Shown here: positions 13,476-14,354 of the stretch, one piece after another
How positions within the stretch are numbered: the first letter of the stretch is position 1
How the letters are laid out: the number at the start of each line of letters is the position of its first letter
NCBI GenBank assembly: GCA_964386435.1
Contig: CAYLSV010000092.1
Coordinates: 1 to 14,354 of the forward strand
Source: CAYLSV01 sp964386435
GTDB lineage: Bacteria > Planctomycetota > Phycisphaerae > Tepidisphaerales > Tepidisphaeraceae
Direction: 5' to 3'
DNA: 14,354 bases
Program-made: the position numbers and the translations under genes
Notes under the pieces: model-generated
What the model saw: the letters and a program-made list of their open reading frames with translations, nothing else
The model's database searches: none
Told to the model about the DNA's origin: nothing

Positions 13476-14102
13476 TCAGCGGCCGCCAGCGTTACTGTGG
13501 GACGTGTCCGGAAGCCGCGTCACACAGGCGTCGTCGGGTCCGGCGTCGGGATCGAGGTGGATCGTGATTTGGTTCCTGCGGATCCGTCGGGCCGCGGCGC
13601 GGTTGGCGGGGCCGTTGAGGAACGCGGTGCCGGCCTTGCCCTAATCGTTGGCGTGGAACGCGTCGTCGTCTTCGCCGCGGTCCTGTGCCACGAGGGTGGC
13701 GGCCGGCGATCGGCCGAAGAAGCCGGACACGTCGCCCATCGGATCGAACGGGGCCGCGGCGACGGCGGCTCACCCGCCGCTGAAGTTTGCAATGGCGATC
13801 CGGTCGGTGGCGAAGTCGAAACCCGTGGTCACGCCCGCGTCGGTGTCGGCACCCTCGTCGGCAAGGCTGGTCGGCTTCAGACAAACCTTCACCGTGTCGG
13901 CATCGGCCACGGCAACCAGATCGAACCGCAGGACGACCAAGTTGGACTCCTCGTTGCTCACTTGCTCGACCGGCTGCCGAGCTGAAGAACGCGGTTGTCG
14001 ATGTCGCCAATGCCCATTCGGCCTCGACGCCGCCAACGGCAGCGAGTTTGCAAAGGCCGATCCGTTGTTCTGATCGTACTGCGACCTGCTGGGCGTGGAC
14101 AT
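13476..14102 (-). pseudogene. Decayed gene with two in-frame stops
   Basis: One minus-strand frame reads like a real protein but is broken. Residues such as VSNEESNLVVLRFDLVAV, DAGVTTGFDFATDRIAIANF and, after a TGA at 13770-13772, MGDVSGFFGRSPAATLVAQD are continuous in frame. A TAG at 13641-13643 follows within an acidic HAND-stop-GKAGTAFLNG stretch, then NQITIHLDPDAGPDD, and the frame closes at 13476. The FDFATDRI pattern recalls RTX/type I secretion C-terminal regions, where an acidic strand precedes DRI, but I cannot name the family. Upstream of about 13985 the frame loses protein character, and another frame shows GIGDIDNRVLQLG near 13960-14010, so a frameshift is likely as well. The 5' end is unknown. 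Sequencing error could explain one stop, hardly all the damage. Confidence 0.55.
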
Positions 14103-14303
14103 CCTCCGCGGCGTGCCGACGCTGTCGGGACAGAGGAGGGCATGGTCTGGATCGACAGCCTCGCCGATCGCATGGCGCTGCTGCAGGAGCGGGGAACATG
14201 CGGGCGAGCTTCATCATGTGAGCCCGACGATTGGCGGCGGGAAGGTGCGACAGGCGCTTCGGTTCGGACCGCCCGCGTCAGCGGGCGCTTCCGGCCAACC
14301 CCC
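14103..14303. other. Spacer with possible gene debris and a small hairpin
   Basis: On the plus strand, fragments in different frames look faintly protein-like (LLGVDILRGVPTLSG near 14080-14130, then MVWIDSLADRMALLQERG near 14140-14193), but no intact frame exists. A 7-bp hairpin, cgcccgc-gtca-gcgggcg (14270-14287), lies 16 bp beyond the stop of the following minus-strand gene and could help end its transcript, although no T-run follows. Confidence 0.4.
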
Positions 14304-14354
14304 TCACACCCCCAGCCGCTCTTTCCACTCCGCCAGCTGCTTCCTCAGCGGCTC
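14304..14354 (-). CDS. C-terminal end of a protein (partial, runs off the window)
   Basis: Sixteen codons and a TGA on the minus strand read EPLRKQLAEWKERLGV, an amphipathic helix. The end of many sulfatases and some other hydrolases looks like this (LR-x-LxxW-x-x-xxG), so a sulfatase is a weak guess. The rest of the gene lies beyond 14354. Confidence 0.5.
   Translation of the reverse strand, partial: EPLRKQLAEWKERLGV

Noticed and set aside
14255..14300. tRNA T-arm-like GGTTCG near the right end
   Set aside because: No acceptor stem, anticodon arm or tRNA-length cloverleaf can be drawn around it.

Overview
The window is very GC-rich bacterial DNA (by eye well above 60 %) with many GTG and TTG start candidates and few clear Shine-Dalgarno sites. 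It carries a secreted squalene-cyclase-type toroid protein, a lone FAS1 protein, an AraC/PhyH divergent pair and several small membrane proteins of unknown function. Together these suggest a member of the Planctomycetota, perhaps of the Phycisphaerae type. That placement is inference from gene content and style: there is no rRNA or other marker gene. One run of ten Ns marks an assembly gap inside a hairpin.

Layout. From 154 to 1970 three plus-strand genes encode unknown membrane or membrane-anchored proteins: a four-helix protein, a coiled-coil protein with a C-terminal anchor, and a small two-helix protein. A two-pore-helix-type K+ channel (minus) converges on them. A zinc MDR dehydrogenase (plus) follows. 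Then come two exported minus-strand proteins, an alpha/alpha-toroid protein and a HEAT-repeat protein. An HDOD signalling protein (plus) converges with a class III-like PPK2 polyphosphate kinase (minus). Divergent from PPK2 is a tight, overlapping three-gene plus-strand operon of small membrane proteins (8143-9603). After that are GTP cyclohydrolase I (minus), an exported FAS1/fasciclin protein (plus) with a good intrinsic terminator, a divergent AraC-type regulator / PhyH dioxygenase pair, a decayed minus-strand gene with in-frame stops (13476-14102), and the last 16 codons of a further minus-strand gene at the right edge.

The most notable non-coding structure is a set of three intergenic elements (23-111, 3634-3701, 5072-5151) that differ in sequence but share one architecture. 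In each, two short hairpins face each other in inverted orientation, so that small palindromes sit inside a large one. Two of them carry GGAG or GTAG directly next to, or very near, the hairpin, as described for REP/REPIN elements mobilised by RAYT (TnpA-REP) transposases. No transposase lies in the window.

Most genes here look like ordinary housekeeping or accessory functions that do not form one pathway. I do not see a convincing new defence or biosynthetic system. The best candidates for new biology are the REPIN-like families, the 8143-9603 membrane operon and the 154-1970 membrane cluster.
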